Notes under the pieces: generated by a model
Databases searched by the model: none
What the model was told of the DNA's origin: nothing
What the model saw: only the letters and a program-made list of their open reading frames with translations
Made by a program: the position numbers and the translations under genes
From: Irpex lacteus
Taxonomy: Eukaryota; Basidiomycota; Agaricomycetes; Polyporales; Irpicaceae
Length of the DNA stretch: 64,000 nucleotides
Reading direction: 5' to 3'
Assembly: GCA_001986395.2 (NCBI GenBank)
Contig: MQVO02000003.1
Span: forward strand, 434,001 to 498,000
Shown: piece after piece, positions 40,594 through 56,442 of the stretch
How positions within the stretch are numbered: position 1 is the stretch's first letter
How the letters are laid out: each line of letters begins with the position of its first letter

Positions 40594-42141
40594 ATGTCGT
40601 TCTTCAATGCCGCGTCGTCGTCGACGCCTGCAACGACGACACCCGCAGCAGATAAGGATATTGAAGTCGGCAACCCTCCGAACGACTCGATTTCGTCTCT
40701 AGCCTTCTCTCCACAGGCAGACTACCTGTCTGTTGGTAGCTGGGACAACAATGTATGTATAACGCGGGTTTAGACGCGATTTAGCAGCCCAGTTTGACGT
40801 TGATCCTTACCTTTGCTTGTTATTGCTGTAGGTGTACGTGTACGAAGTTGGCGCAAATGGACAGACACAACCAAAAGCAATGTACCCTCATCAAGGGCCA
40901 GTCTTGAGTGTAGCCTGGAACAAAGTGCGTCGCGACTATTCTTGGGCCAATGGACAGGTAATTGAGACGTTTATACTACTATTAGGATGGCACGAAGATT
41001 ATCTCTGGCGGCGCTGACAACGCTGGCCGCATGTACGATGTCACCACTGGCCAAGCTCAACAAGTTGCTCAGCACGACGCGCCCATCAAGGTCGTCAAAT
41101 GGATAGAGACTCCACAAGGTGGAATACTTGCTACGGGCAGTTGGGATAAGACGATTAAGGTGCGTTGAATTCAGCCTAGAATATGTCTCAGCCACCAGAG
41201 TCTTACTGGGAGGTTTAATGGTTCGTATTCGAACACTAGTACTGGGACCTGCGAACCTCGACACCGATTTCAACTGTCCAACTTCCTGAGCGTTGCTACA
41301 CTATGGATGTCACATACCCTCTCCTGGTCGTAGGCACAGCGGAGCGCCACGTACAAATTTACAACTTGACCAGTCCTACCCAGGTGTTCAAGGTGCGTGC
41401 ATATGTATTCGCCATTATCTTTCTTTCCTAACCCCTGTCGATCTTTGGGCGTCCCGTTTTTTGCGTTCAGAGCATCACATCGCCGTTGAAATGGCAAACA
41501 CGTGTTGTATCCTGCTTCCCGTCTGCCAATGGATTCGCAGTGGGCAGTGTTGAAGGACGGGTTGCTATACAGTGCGTTTCTAATCTATCCTTATGACCCC
41601 TACAACCTCTAACAACTTGACTACGGTAATATAGATATGTCGAGGAGAAAGATGCCGCTTCCAACTTCTCCTTCAAGTGTCATCGACGAGACCAATCCCC
41701 AACCACAAAGGACCAGTCACTAGTATACGCGGTTAACGACATCACATTCCACCCTGTGCACGGCACTTTCAGTACCTGCGGTATGTACCCCTATTGCGCT
41801 CTTATTGATTCAAATTTCTTAACTCGTGCGTGCGTACAGGCTCAGACGGTACAGTCAACTTCTGGGACAAAGACGCACGAACCCGCCTGAAGAGTATGTT
41901 TTCTTCCTCCACCGTTATTAACCACCCCACTAACTAACCGGTTGTATCTGCTATAGCCTTCGACCCTGCCCCCGGCCCCGTCTCCGCCACATGCTTCAAC
42001 CGCACCGGCACCATCTTCGCCTACGCAGTCTCTTACGACTGGTCCAAGGGCCATTCTGGCATGACGCCTGGTCATCCTAACAAGATCATGTTGCATGCGT
42101 GCAAGGACGACGAGGTCAAGAGGAAGCCGCCGAAGCGGTAG
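40594..42141 (+). CDS. RAE1: Rae1/Gle2 mRNA export factor (WD40)
   Basis: Beta-propeller nucleoporin-associated protein that binds the Nup98 GLEBS motif and acts in mRNA export. The eight exons are 40594-40752, 40832-40924, 40986-41159, 41240-41392, 41471-41571, 41635-41780, 41840-41893 and 41957-42141, all in frame, 354 residues, the usual family length. WD-repeat signatures include [46 protein letters not shown] and [18 protein letters not shown]. The C-terminal [20 protein letters not shown] is highly characteristic of Rae1. The tail is basic (KRKPPKR). It lies convergent with ERG3. Confidence 0.96.
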
Positions 42142-43106
42142 AGGCGTATGTGGTGGACTGGTAAATGCAGTACGACAGGTTTGTGTGTGGTCTCTTGAGG
42201 AGAGGAGTGGAGAGGAGAGAGGAGAGGTATGCTGGGAGGTGTTTGATACGTATGACAGTGATTTTTTCTGTGCTTGTGGCAACTTTATTTCAATCAATTT
42301 TATCTCTTGTTCAAGTTGCAGCATCTCAGACTCGACGACTTCGCCAGCTACTTAGACGGCATCTTGAGGCACTTGAGTTGGTAGGTGTCTTGTTTGCATT
42401 GAATAGACTAGTATGGGACACTATTTTCAGCTTACTCAGTGCATCGTCAAGCTCGCATACTCAGAACGTTCACACTCAAACCTTCATGTTCCAAACATCA
42501 CTAAGTTTTCTTAAATCACGGCGACTTCATTCAACGTTCAACCCCTATATAAGCGACAAAAGATACTCCAAAAATAAAAACGACATTATAAAGTAATAAG
42601 CGAGCACGAGTCGACCAACGGATGGACGGGGAGTTAGATGGGGTATATACTGCCCTAGCAGAGCATCGCCTGGCGCATGAGATGGAAGTAATGCGAACGA
42701 GGTCCTCTTTTACTCTTCCAAACAAAAGATAGGAGGGGGTGGGGACAGTTCACGCGGATTGACAGTCACTTCTCCGTGGACCGTTGGAAAAAGACACCTT
42801 CAGCAGGTCCGTCCGTCCGCCCGACTCGGAAGCTTGCTGAGCTGGGTTAACCACCCAACTTGGGAGGAGAGCAAAGAAACAATAAGAACACCTCGTAGGA
42901 TGCGTAGGATTAAGATAGTATACAGCAAGGTTTTGGATGTGGTGTGGTGCGGTGTGGCGTGGCGCGGGGGAGGTGGGTCGTTAATTTGTAGTAACGGATT
43001 TCGATGTGTAATGTGTCCTTTCCCTTCGTCACAGAAAAGGGATGTAATGTAAGATGAGATGAAGCAAAGTTATTCTTGTCGTAGTCGTTTTCGTGGTGCG
43101 GGATGT
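42142..43106. other. Convergent intergenic region between RAE1 and ERG3
   Basis: The 3' flanks of two convergent genes. AT-rich and purine-rich patches and short frames only, no feature recognised. Confidence 0.5.
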
Positions 43107-44456
43107 CTATTGGTCCTTGCCCATCTCCGCCTTGCGCTTCCTCTCCTGAGCAGCCCTCACTTCGATCATAGGATCGAGCTCGGACGCAGGCTGTCGGTAC
43201 GAGTTGCCCAGACGGTCCGCTAGTGTGAAGTACTGGATAGAAAAAAAAGCAGACGTGATCGGGGATGTCAGAGGGAGAAACAGAGAAGGGAAGAAGTAAG
43301 TACCTGGCCGTAATTCACTGTGAAGTACAGATGGTGGAGTGTATGGTGTGCGGGACCGTTGATGACCTTCTCGAGCGCGTGTCCAGTGATCATGTCCGAG
43401 TCGTGGATCTATAACGACCGAGTTGTGTGAGCGGCGGAGACATAACGAGCGGAGGTGGCGCCTGTGAATTTGTGAACTTACGAAGATACTCCAGCAGTTG
43501 ACCGCGAAGAACAGACCCAGATAGAGTTTCTGGTGCAGTGGGAAGAGGTAGATGAATAGGTGGTAGGGGATGGACTGGAGGTATCCGTCGAGCGGGTGGA
43601 AGGCGTGGGAGGCGAAGGGAGTGGGAACTGTCGGACGGGAATATCAGTAAACGTGGTTGGGTGCAGGTATAGGGAGAAGAGAAGAGAGAAAAGGTTTGTA
43701 TGGGGAAGTGCGGGGGATAGTGAAGGCGTGACGTACTGAGCCATTTGTGGTGCGGCTTGTGCAACCACTTGTAGCAGATGGGATGGTGCTCCCAGCGGTG
43801 AATCCAGTAGATGCAGTAGTCCGTGAATACCAGGAACCTAGAGTGGAGATGAGCTTGCCGCGAAGGTACACCAGACGCTGTGATACATACCATGCTATTG
43901 AGAAAAAGAAGTATCCCCAGCCATATTCACTGACGTCCGTGTAAAGCTTGGAGTAGCCTCGACATTCACCCACAAACCACGGTATCGTGTAGACAGTCAT
44001 CATGGGGAATGCCCGGAGACTGGACTGAATTTCAAGCTTCACCTGGTTCTTGAGAAACTTGGGATGCTTCATCATCTCGTGGTTGAAAATGAACCGGTAT
44101 GACAGGCCCGCGATGCTGAAATACAGCAAATGAATGCCAATGAGCGTGAGCACCAACAGAGAAAGCAGCTGGCGGGGTATATAGTCTCTCGGCCATGCTG
44201 ATACGAGAGGGGCAGAGGCGACCGCTGGCTCGAAAACTTCTGCGGGCAACGGCGGATGGGGGATATAGGATACGATGTGTGACCAGGCGGACACTGCTGG
44301 CTTGTCGGCCGAGAGCACGGGGAACGATGCGTTGAGCGAAGACGCAACGTTCAGCAGCGTCGAGTTTACTGAGGTGGCAAACGCTGAGACAGGGAGGAGA
44401 CGAGCATAGAGGTCGTCAAGAAGATAGGTATCCGCGAGCTCGAGGACGAGATCCAT
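43107..44456 (-). CDS. ERG3: Sterol C-5 desaturase (Erg3)
   Basis: ER membrane di-iron oxygenase that introduces the C5-C6 double bond in ergosterol synthesis. The five exons are 44456-43891, 43837-43737, 43627-43482, 43408-43304 and 43232-43107, giving 347 residues. The histidine clusters expected of the fatty acid hydroxylase/desaturase superfamily are present: HRWEHH, HKPHHKW and HHTLHHLYF, the last with the FTVNYGQYF context of Erg3. Hydrophobic helices lie around [20 protein letters not shown] and before the first box. The protein ends AEMGKDQ; a C-terminal lysine-rich stretch (ERKRK) may aid ER retention. Frames are intact. Confidence 0.93.
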
Positions 44457-45713
44457 GGTGACTACGGCGGTGGTGGCGGGGAGCGCGCGACGATGAGCTC
44501 TCTTGTCGGGACGCTAGGGAGGTGGTCGCTGTGATGGACGACGAGGAAAGACCAGGGTCGGCGGGGGAGACGGGGATTGATGGCATTTGGGAAATGTCTT
44601 TTATTTAAATTTGGGGAATTACTATGAGATTGTCAGACCACTCCTCCAGATTTTGTGGCTAATTGCTGCTGACTGATCACTGATCCGGCGTCTGGAGGTA
44701 GCCTTTTATAGCCTTTTATGGTGCTGATTAGATAACCCTTGTCGCATCTGTCGGCCGCGGCCCTCGTCCAGCGCATCTCGCACGCCCTCGCCGCCCTCGA
44801 GAACGACCTCTGTCCCGCAAATAAATTCAGAGAAAATGGTGGTACGTTTTGCGACGTACGAGTGTGTTCCCGCAACTCGTCTCGTGTGCGAAGATTAAAA
44901 CAGGGAATTATCCTCGTACTTTCCCTTCGGCCCAGGCTCAGAGTGAGGGGTATCAACAGGCCGACAGTCTCCCGGGGCCTTGGCGATCGCTGCCTCCACT
45001 TTGAACCTCTGGTGATTATGCACAGTCCGGATCTACTGCTCTACCTTCATCGTTCTGCTATCCTCGACAAAAGCAGAGTGCCGGTCGTAAAATTGAGCTG
45101 CTAAATCCTCTTGTTGGACGACTTTCGCTCCGGAGATAGCACGTGTGGCCAGAATTATGCATGTGGTGAGTTCATCTCCCAAAACAGTGTAGCTGATCCT
45201 CTGTTACGCCGGAGATGAAGCAATCAGATAAAGATTGTAAACAAGCCGCAGCACAGCGTCGGCAGCGTCGGTCATAGCCTAGAGGAAAGCTGAGAGTTCG
45301 TGGAGACAAAGGTCAGTGGGGGCGAGGAGGCGTATAATGATCTGTGACCTGCGCAGGGTCGACATTGCTTCTTATGCAGAGGCTTACATTTGGACCGTCG
45401 ACGCACCACTTCACGTCAGTCTGCCTTTCTGGGCGGCGCCATGCTCTGGCATCTAGCACCGGGGATTGCCTTCGATCAGGTCGGCAGACGAAGGCAGACG
45501 TCGTGCTCAGAAGTGGTGGATTGTGTACGAGAGAGGATGGATGTTTTATTATACGAATAGCGAGAAAGCACGAGCAATAGTGATATTAGTCGAGTCAAGT
45601 AGAGTAGCATCAACACCCAACGGGTTAACAATTCCTTCAACCAAGAAGCACATCGCTGCAGAAGCGAACGACGTCGACAATGAATATTGAAGAACGACGG
45701 GAGACAGCAGCTC
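44457..45713. other. Intergenic region between ERG3 and DnaJ
   Basis: The ERG3 promoter and the 3' flank of the DnaJ gene. Frames near 44739-45104 and 45344-45690 have no recognisable motif or splice support. Nothing else is assigned. Confidence 0.45.
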
Positions 45714-47706
45714 TCACTGCTGCCTACACTCGGGCTCATACCCATCGTCCTCCTCATCTTCGTCCTCCCAGTCGTCCTCGGTTTCACCAAACTTCGCATA
45801 ACCGTCATCAAAAAAGTTACCAGGGAAAGGCGGTTCACGCACGTCCGCAATGTCACTCGCCTCGAACGGCACCTCGTCAATCACAGCCGGCTTCGGGTCC
45901 ATCTCTGGTTTTCCGGGTGGCAGCAACGCTGCCAGAGCCTAAGTGCGCGGAAGGTTAGCTGTGTGCGACAGGTCACTTGGTGGAGAAAGGAGAAGAGCGC
46001 ACCGTCTTGTCAACTGTCCTGACCCATTCTGCGTCTGGCATGTCGACTTCGAAGACCACGTATAGTTGTCCCTTTTGGTCTGGATTCTTGTAAACGGGCA
46101 TACCCTCGCCACGTAACATGATGCTATCACCCGTCTTGATAGGTTTACCCGCTGGACTTGAGATGTGTATACCACGGCCGTCCAGATGGGTCAGAATAAT
46201 CCTAGAGAAGCCAAGCAGCGCCTCCGACAGCGTAATGTGCACTCTCGTGAGCAAATCATTGCCTGATCGTTCGAATGAAGGATGAGGACGAGTTTTCAGC
46301 TGGAAGATGACATCGCCTGGAGGTACACCGGGCTGAACCGAATTTGTCAATTATGAAGCATCCTTCAAATGGAGAAGCCATACCTCCTCGTCTCCAGCGC
46401 CAGATAGCACTATTCGTTGGCGGTCCGCCATCCCCCTCTCGACAAATATCTCCTGCCGGGTCTTCTCTTTAACCGTCTTCTTGCCCTTACATCTCTTACA
46501 TCTAACAAAATCGCCCGTTGACAGCTCAGTAACATCTAATATGAATTTAAGACTCACTGATCCTTCTCCCGTAGCTTCTCCCCCTTGCCAGAGCAGTCCG
46601 TGCACATGGCCCGAGACGTGCCATATCGCCCTGGCCCTATCTGTCAATGAAACGAAGATGTTGTGTTAAACCCGGAGAGACATATGCATATGCGAAGGAA
46701 GACGATAATTACCTGGGTCTGGACCATAACATAGCCCTTTCCGTCGCACTTGGCACACGACTTGGGCTTCGCAGAGCCTTTCGCGCCGGATCTGCCTCGC
46801 TGTTATTACTCTCCATCTTGCAAGAATACAACGACAAAACGCGCGCATAGCACATAGAACATTCAGAGAACATGCAGAATCACGCCACTCACCCTTTACA
46901 CGTCCCACATACAGCCTCCTTTTCCATATTCATCTTCACGCTCTTGCCATTGTACAACTCTTCCAGCGTGACATCGTACGGTATGATCGAGTCCTCGCCG
47001 CGCGTTCTATGCCGATGGGGTCCACCGCCACTGCCAAAGTCGAAACCAAAGTTGAAGCCACCGGGTCCGCCGCCGAAGAGTTCTGCGAAGATGTCTGCGG
47101 CGTCCATGCCACCTGGTCCGCCTGCACCGCCTGGTCCGTTGAGCCCTTCGAGACCGTATTGGTCGTAGACTTCTCGAGAGTCTGGGGAGCTTAGTATTTC
47201 ATAGCTAGAGTATAATTGATGATGTGTGTGAGACGATAGGGAAGATGTGAAGGGTGAAAGAACTGACGCAGCGGCCATCTCTTGGAACTTTTGTCCTGCT
47301 TCAGGGTCATTCGGGTTCTGCGTGTCACTCGTTCAATGTTCTTGTGAGACGAAGAGTAGGTGTAGAGCGTACCTTGTCCTGCACAGTATTCATACACGTT
47401 CAGGCGTAGTTCTTGTGAGCACTAACGAGAACATACCGGGTGATGTTCCCTGGCCTTCAACACACTACACTTAGCACGCCACAACTAGCACGTAGCACAT
47501 CGATGCACACCTTTTTGCGGTATGCCTTTTTGATATCATCTGGAAGGTGTTGTAAGTTTCATGTCAACACATCTCATCGTCGACCTCACCTTCGGATGCC
47601 TCTGGCCTTACTCCCAGGAGCTCATACAGTGTCGTGTCCACAGGCACTACGCAGAGGATGTCAGCTCTCGAACCTGAATAGATACCATACCAGGCCTTGA
47701 CCCACT
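45714..47706 (-). CDS. Class A (type I) DnaJ co-chaperone, Ydj1/Xdj1-like
   Basis: Hsp70 partner with the full class A layout: J domain (TTLYELLGVRPEASE ... AREHHPDKNPNDPEAGQKF ... YEILSSPDSREVYDQYGLEGL), a Gly/Phe-rich region, and four zinc-finger repeats (CGTCKGSG, CAKCDGKG, CTDCSGKG, CKRCKGKK). The substrate-binding domain carries GVPPGDVIFQLKTRPHPSFERSGNDL, and an acidic tail ends in CRQQ, a possible farnesylation box as in Ydj1 (CASQ). The HPD motif is encoded across an 18-nt exon (47454-47437), a 6-nt exon DK (47378-47373) and the next exon. The best start is an ATG split by an intron (A at 47706, TG at 47646-47645), giving MPVDTTLYELLG; the exact start is uncertain. It is divergent from RCM1. 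Confidence 0.88.
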
Positions 47707-48355
47707 CTCGTTTCAAATTCGAGCCCAGACTCGGCTCTGGTCGTAAGAGAGGATGTGGTGTTGCACGAAACCGTCACAGTCAGTGCAGCCACCGAAATTC
47801 GAATATTTGCAAGCAGACAGCACGCGTGTTTTCTCCGGCGAGAATGCGTAGACGCCCCACGCGAATCGTGCAGCTCGATCTCGGCGTTTGCCCTGAAGCC
47901 ATGGGTATATTTTTGCGTTGACGCGCAGCTGTCCAATGTCTTTTGCTTTTGGCTACGACGACCACCACGTCCTCGGAAAGAGGGTGCCAGTCACGCAGGG
48001 TCTACGGTGAGTGTCTGGTGTTCGTTGTTGTTCTTTTTAGCATGATGTTCTGTTCAAAAAACTTATCTACATTGTCCGACGGGGTTCACACCCAGACTTG
48101 AGGATAACTCAACATCTGACTTTTTCTCTTTCTTCTCCTCGTCCACCGTCTCCGTAGGCCGAAATTGCTGACAGGCGTTTTCCCGCTTCTAGGAAGGATC
48201 CGCAGAGGGGACAGGCTGTTGTGGGAATTTCGAGGTGGTGTAATATTAGGAACCTCGGAGAAGTCAGGATTCTCTTTCCGCGCTGCCAAGTATAGAGCCG
48301 CATGCTGATGAGCTGTTGCCGCGGTCATGTAGTAGATTCTCCCCTCGTGATTGCA
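47707..48355. promoter_or_regulatory. Divergent promoter region between DnaJ and RCM1
   Basis: About 650 bp between two divergent genes, with no other gene. I looked for heat-shock elements of the NGAANNTTCN type and found no convincing array. Confidence 0.5.
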
Positions 48356-50556
48356 ATGAATTTCTACTTTGAAGCCGCAAGTGTACTTGACAGACTCGAT
48401 GCCAAACGAGGGTCTATCAAGGGCCTCATAGCCACCGTGCCAGAGAAGAATCGGAAGCGCACTGCCGCTCTCGTCATCGAAACTCTGAAATGTGAGACGG
48501 TCGTGCGCACTCGCTGCGATCTGGATGTGTTGTTTCCCGGCGTGGCTCTGATTGTTCGTTTGCTCTTATGGCATCCTCCATTCCACCAGACAAGGCGGTT
48601 CTCGCGGACGTCATTGACGCTGCGAGCCTGCTCAAGGAAGAGCGCAAGATAACAACCAAGAACCTGGCTCTCGTTCTCGTGCACGATCTCTTGCTCGCAA
48701 GCGGCGGCATCCAGGCCGGCGACGGCCCAGTCAAACAAGCAGTGCTGCGCCACAAGACTCGGTTGAACAGCGAATTTCAGAGGATTAAGATCAAGCTTGG
48801 CGCGAGCACGACAAAGGAGCTCGCGCGTTCCCAAGACGAGCGTGCTGGTCAGTCAATTTACGGACAGATTTAATCACGCATTGGCATCTCACTACAAATA
48901 TCTAGGTAAGATTCCACGCTACGTTCGTGTTAATACTACGTGTTGGAACACCGAGGACGCCGTCCGTTCCTTCGTCTCCCGTGGATATGTTCTATCAGGG
49001 CCGTTCGACCATCCGTGAGTATGAGGAGCACTTAGCCGCACCCCGTGCATCATAGACGGTTCATCTAACGCTTTGTTCCGTCCATCGTTTAGGAAAGGGT
49101 TCGCCAGAGACCCCCACATACCGGACCTCCTATTATTTCCCCCGGATACCCAGTTCGTCCAGGACTCCGTCTACCGAGAGGGGAAGATAATCCTGCAAGA
49201 CAAGGCGTCTTGCTTCCCAGCGTTTATCCTGGCCCCACCCGCTGAGAAGAACACCGTGACGATAGACGCAACAGCGGCTCCCGGGAACAAAACGTCGCAC
49301 CTGGCAGCACTGATGCAGAACAAGGGCAAGGTACGCACGCTTACTATTCTGTCGGTCTCCGCGGTCGCGAGGACTGTTCCGTTTGGGCTATATTGCAGTC
49401 ATGATTGATGAACCCTGTTCATGTCTGTTCTTACTTTACATATCGTGGCACCATCCATCGACACACCGGGCAGCTCTTCGCGTTCGAGCGGGACCGGAAG
49501 CGGTACGCCACGCTGCAGACCATGCTGTCGCGAGCACAATGCAAGAACGTGGAAGCGGTCAATGGGGACTTCCTCACTATCTCGCCAGACGACCCCAAAT
49601 ACAGTGCCGTAACGCATATGTGAGTTGTTTGGCCCACGAGCGGCACGCTCTGGGTGCGATTTCTCTTGGCCGGAATACACGACATCGAGAAAAGAAACTC
49701 AATACATCGTTCATTGACCGCAGCCTGTTAGATCCATCATGTAGCGGCTCTGGTATCGTGAACCGCTTGGATCATCTGCTCGAAAACGGTGGGTGGTCCC
49801 GATGACTACGCCTCAGATTACCTTTCCAGATTGGTGGTGCTGACCATCTCCTCATCACGATAACAGAGTCAGAAAACCCCGAAGACGAGGAAGCGCGCCT
49901 GCACAAGCTGGCCGGATTCCAACTGATGATGATCAGACACGCCATGAAGTGTACGAGTTCAATAAACTACTCTACATATCCGACCCTATCTAATCTTAAC
50001 TTTGGGTGGTGGCGGGTGGCGGCGAACGTCTTTCTTTTTTTCTTTCGCTCCCCAGTTCCGGCGGTGAAACGCATCATTTACTCTACGTGCAGCGTCCACG
50101 CGATAGAAAACGAGCAAGTTGTCAGAGAAGCTCTGAAAACTGAAGAATGCAACGCAGGTCCCTTCAAACTCGCACCCCGAAATATGGTTCTACCCACTTG
50201 GCCCAGACGGGGTCTGCCGGACGAAATGGACGAACCCAGTACGTGATAGGCCGGTGCACTGTTCGGATGGCCACAAAGTTGCGTACTAACGCATCAGCAT
50301 ATCTCATCTCGCAGATGAAGCAGCGTCGTTAGTTCGCTGTTCCCCAGGCGACGACGCAACTAACGGCTTCTTTGTATGCCTCTTTGTGCGTGTTACGGAC
50401 AACCCCGAGTCAGAAGTTCAGGCCTCTCCGCCAGTGAAGAGGAAGCATGCTGAAGCCGACGGTCCAGCGGTCGAGACTCCTCCTAACCGCCCCTCAAAGA
50501 AACGTAAGAAGAAGAAAAAGAAGAATACTCAGTCGGAGTCGGGAGAGCGTGAATGA
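48356..50556 (+). CDS. RCM1: 25S rRNA (cytosine-C5)-methyltransferase Rcm1 (NSUN5)
   Basis: Nucleolar enzyme that methylates one cytosine of the large-subunit rRNA using S-adenosylmethionine. The start at 48356 gives [20 protein letters not shown], a typical Rcm1/NSUN5 N-terminus. First exons: 48356-48491, 48590-48847, 48906-49014 and 49093-49330, with further exons to 50556. Motifs are [15 protein letters not shown] (SAM-binding loop), [17 protein letters not shown] (catalytic/release Cys motif), [14 protein letters not shown] (second catalytic Cys) and [13 protein letters not shown]. The C-terminal tail is lysine-rich ([10 protein letters not shown]), fitting nucleolar targeting. Frames are intact at every junction I checked. 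Confidence 0.92.
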
Positions 50557-50895
50557 ACATTAATTTCCGCGCGTATGGGCACAGGGCTGAGGGTGTATTT
50601 GGATCCTTTTTTGTTGTATCACAAGAGCCGTTCATACACAATCACGTAATTCATAGCTATACGGCAACAAAGGCTAGAACATTCATCATCATGCAAAAGA
50701 CATCCCGGTCAGTCAATTTCGTGAGTACAGACCCTATATTCCAACAAGCGTCCTGGAGTAAGGTAATGTAAGTCGTTCATATGCGCTTGCGATCAGAAGG
50801 ATAAAGGTGGTAAGTGCAGGAGAGTCTGGAAGCGGTGGCATTGAAGGAAGAGGCGACGCGGCGTTAGGAGAAGACGGAAGTCGTCAGTGAGTGGA
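50557..50895. other. Short convergent intergenic region
   Basis: The 3' flanks of RCM1 and the BBP gene, with nothing recognised. Confidence 0.5.
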
Positions 50896-52715
50896 TCAGT
50901 GTGCAGGAGTACCGGTTTGCTGCGCGTATTGGCTCTGGTAGTACTGGGCGTAGTTAGCCGAATAGTCTTGCCCTTGGGGATAGTAGCCTTGTCCGCCATA
51001 GCCTTGCTGAGCGTACTGGCCACCATACTGGCCACCGTAGCCTCCAGCAGCAGCGCCATAGCCGCCCTGAGGTGGGCGATAACCGTTGTTGGACTGCGGA
51101 GGAGGGATGTTGGTCTGCCAAACTTCGGGTCGCCTCCATGGAGGAATATTGGAACCGCCCGCTGTAATATCGTGTCCTGCAGAGCCGGTCCAAGGCTTGC
51201 CACCTTCTCCGCCGGGGCCTTTGCCGCTTTCGCCAAGTTCCGCCATCAGGCTAGCGTACTCGGAGTCGAAACCGCCTTTCATCGCGGGGGGAGGAGCATG
51301 CTGGATAGCGTTAGGATCCCTGTTAACTGTGCAGTCACGAGCCATGTGGCCTGCGCTTCCGCAGACACGGCAGATGATGTTCGCTGTGAAGTTACGCTGT
51401 TCTGGGCAGTCGTACTTGCGATGGCCAACATTACCACAGTTCTGGCAGATCTGATTCTCGTCGTCGCGAAGCGTTCCGTTGAGAGCGGCGAGCTCCCTAA
51501 GCTGGTTTCGTTTGTGATCATTCTGACCTTCGGGGGTAGAGGCGGCCTACAGAAGAAAGATAAGTCACCTGTTAGTTAAGGTAGTAAACAATTGCTTACC
51601 GTCTCTATAACCCTGTTAATCATTTTGACGCAAGCCGTCACCTTATCGTCAGTGTCAGCAGTGACAAGGCAATGCAAGTCCTCTTCAGCATCTTCGGCAT
51701 ACTGCTCTGGCCTTGCCTTGCCTTCCTTCACGCTTCCCTTTCCTCGAATGCTAATCTTCGCACCACTCTCCCTCTCCATCTTCTTCAAGCTGTTACCACG
51801 TGGACCAACGAGAAGACCGAAAAAGTTGATCTCCGGAAACTCTTTGACCGGGATGTAGACCTTCTCAGAAGGACGCTGGGATCGTTTTTGCTGGTGATAT
51901 TCAACTGGCGGGCGGAAGTTAGGGTCATTTTTCATGGCACGATCTACAAGCTTGATGCGCTCGTCCTCGAGCTTCTTGCGGTAGCGAACCTCACGCGTGT
52001 TAGTACGACGACCATGAGCATCATACGTAGGAGGAGGGGAAGGAGATCTGGACGTGGTAACATCAGCCAGCGCTAGAAGCATATATGGATGTGTGACATA
52101 CCTCTCCCGCTCCGGCGGGATGAAATCGTTCATTCTGAGCTTCCTGTTGATTTCTTCTAAACGCAGATGAATCGCGTAGTTATCGAGATGAGCTTGGGAG
52201 ACACCATTGGCAGAAATTGCAGTCGGCAAGCCAGGAATCTCTGTCTTAGCATCACCCCATCGGCTGCGACGTTTGCGGGGAGCATTCGGGTCCGCTGAAT
52301 AATATATGTGAGATCAGAGGTTAGTATATGATCATGGTCAGTGGAAGCTGCGACAGGCTGCGGTGCAAGGCTCGCAAGATTAGTCGTGAGTAGGACAATC
52401 TGCAGCAGTGAAGAAACGGCTCGTCCTGTACAATCAACTAGTTTTGGACTTACGTGTCGCTGAGTTAGAGACCGGAGATTCGTCGCGGCTGTGACGCGAA
52501 CTCTCGCGGTCTGTGGGGGGTGCACGAGGATATGCAGAGGGAGAAGGCTGAGCGAGCTGAGGTGGTGCGGCTCTTCGACTGGTGCAGGACCGAACCTGCG
52601 ACGACTGCCGAGAGGTACTGTAACAAATCAGTTAGTTACGTGTTTTAGATTTACGCTTTTCGTTTTACTCACTTTCGTTAGTTCCTGTAACCTCGCGAGT
52701 AGCAGGCCTCCACAT
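50896..52715 (-). CDS. MSL5: Branchpoint-binding protein (BBP/SF1)
   Basis: Splicing factor that binds the intron branch site in the commitment complex. Start at 52715, [14 protein letters not shown]; after an intron, [13 protein letters not shown]. Then a U2AF-binding-like [21 protein letters not shown], and the SF1 helix-hairpin region [11 protein letters not shown]. The KH domain ([37 protein letters not shown], with GPRG loop) and QUA2 follow. Two CCHC zinc knuckles ([28 protein letters not shown]) and a Pro/Gly/Tyr/Gln-rich tail complete it. At about 52568 one base seems missing: the frame switches from GPAPVEEP to [13 protein letters not shown], and the downstream frame alone reaches the RWGD motif. 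This is probably a consensus deletion. It shares a 285-bp divergent promoter with SSL2. Confidence 0.92.
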
Positions 52716-53000
52716 ATTTACAGATAGCGGATGAGAAGAAAGACGGAGATGGGCGTCGAGAGCAGAGTCGCGAACGGTGATGTCGACGCAGCAAATCTTC
52801 CCCGTGTGAAATTCAAACTCCGACGCCTTACTAAACGACCCTGCCTTGCGCCTCTTGTCGGGACCGCTGTGTTTTGGCCTCTGACCACGACCACAAACCA
52901 CCCCTTGCTCTCTTGTATTTCTCGTAGCGGACGAGGACAACGTCAGAGCTCGGTCATTGATAGGGATTTACTGACAAGACGATCAAGAGAGACTTTACTC
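52716..53000. promoter_or_regulatory. Bidirectional promoter between BBP and SSL2
   Basis: Only 285 bp separate the two divergent start codons (52715 on minus, 53001 on plus), so the genes must share promoter space. No obvious TATA box is seen. No transcription-factor site can be named with confidence. Confidence 0.6.

Positions 53001-56442
<3,442 letters not shown>

Noticed and set aside
47707..48355. Heat-shock element array upstream of the DnaJ gene.
   Set aside because: TTC/GAA pairs near 47810 and 48190 have the wrong spacing and do not form three consecutive units.
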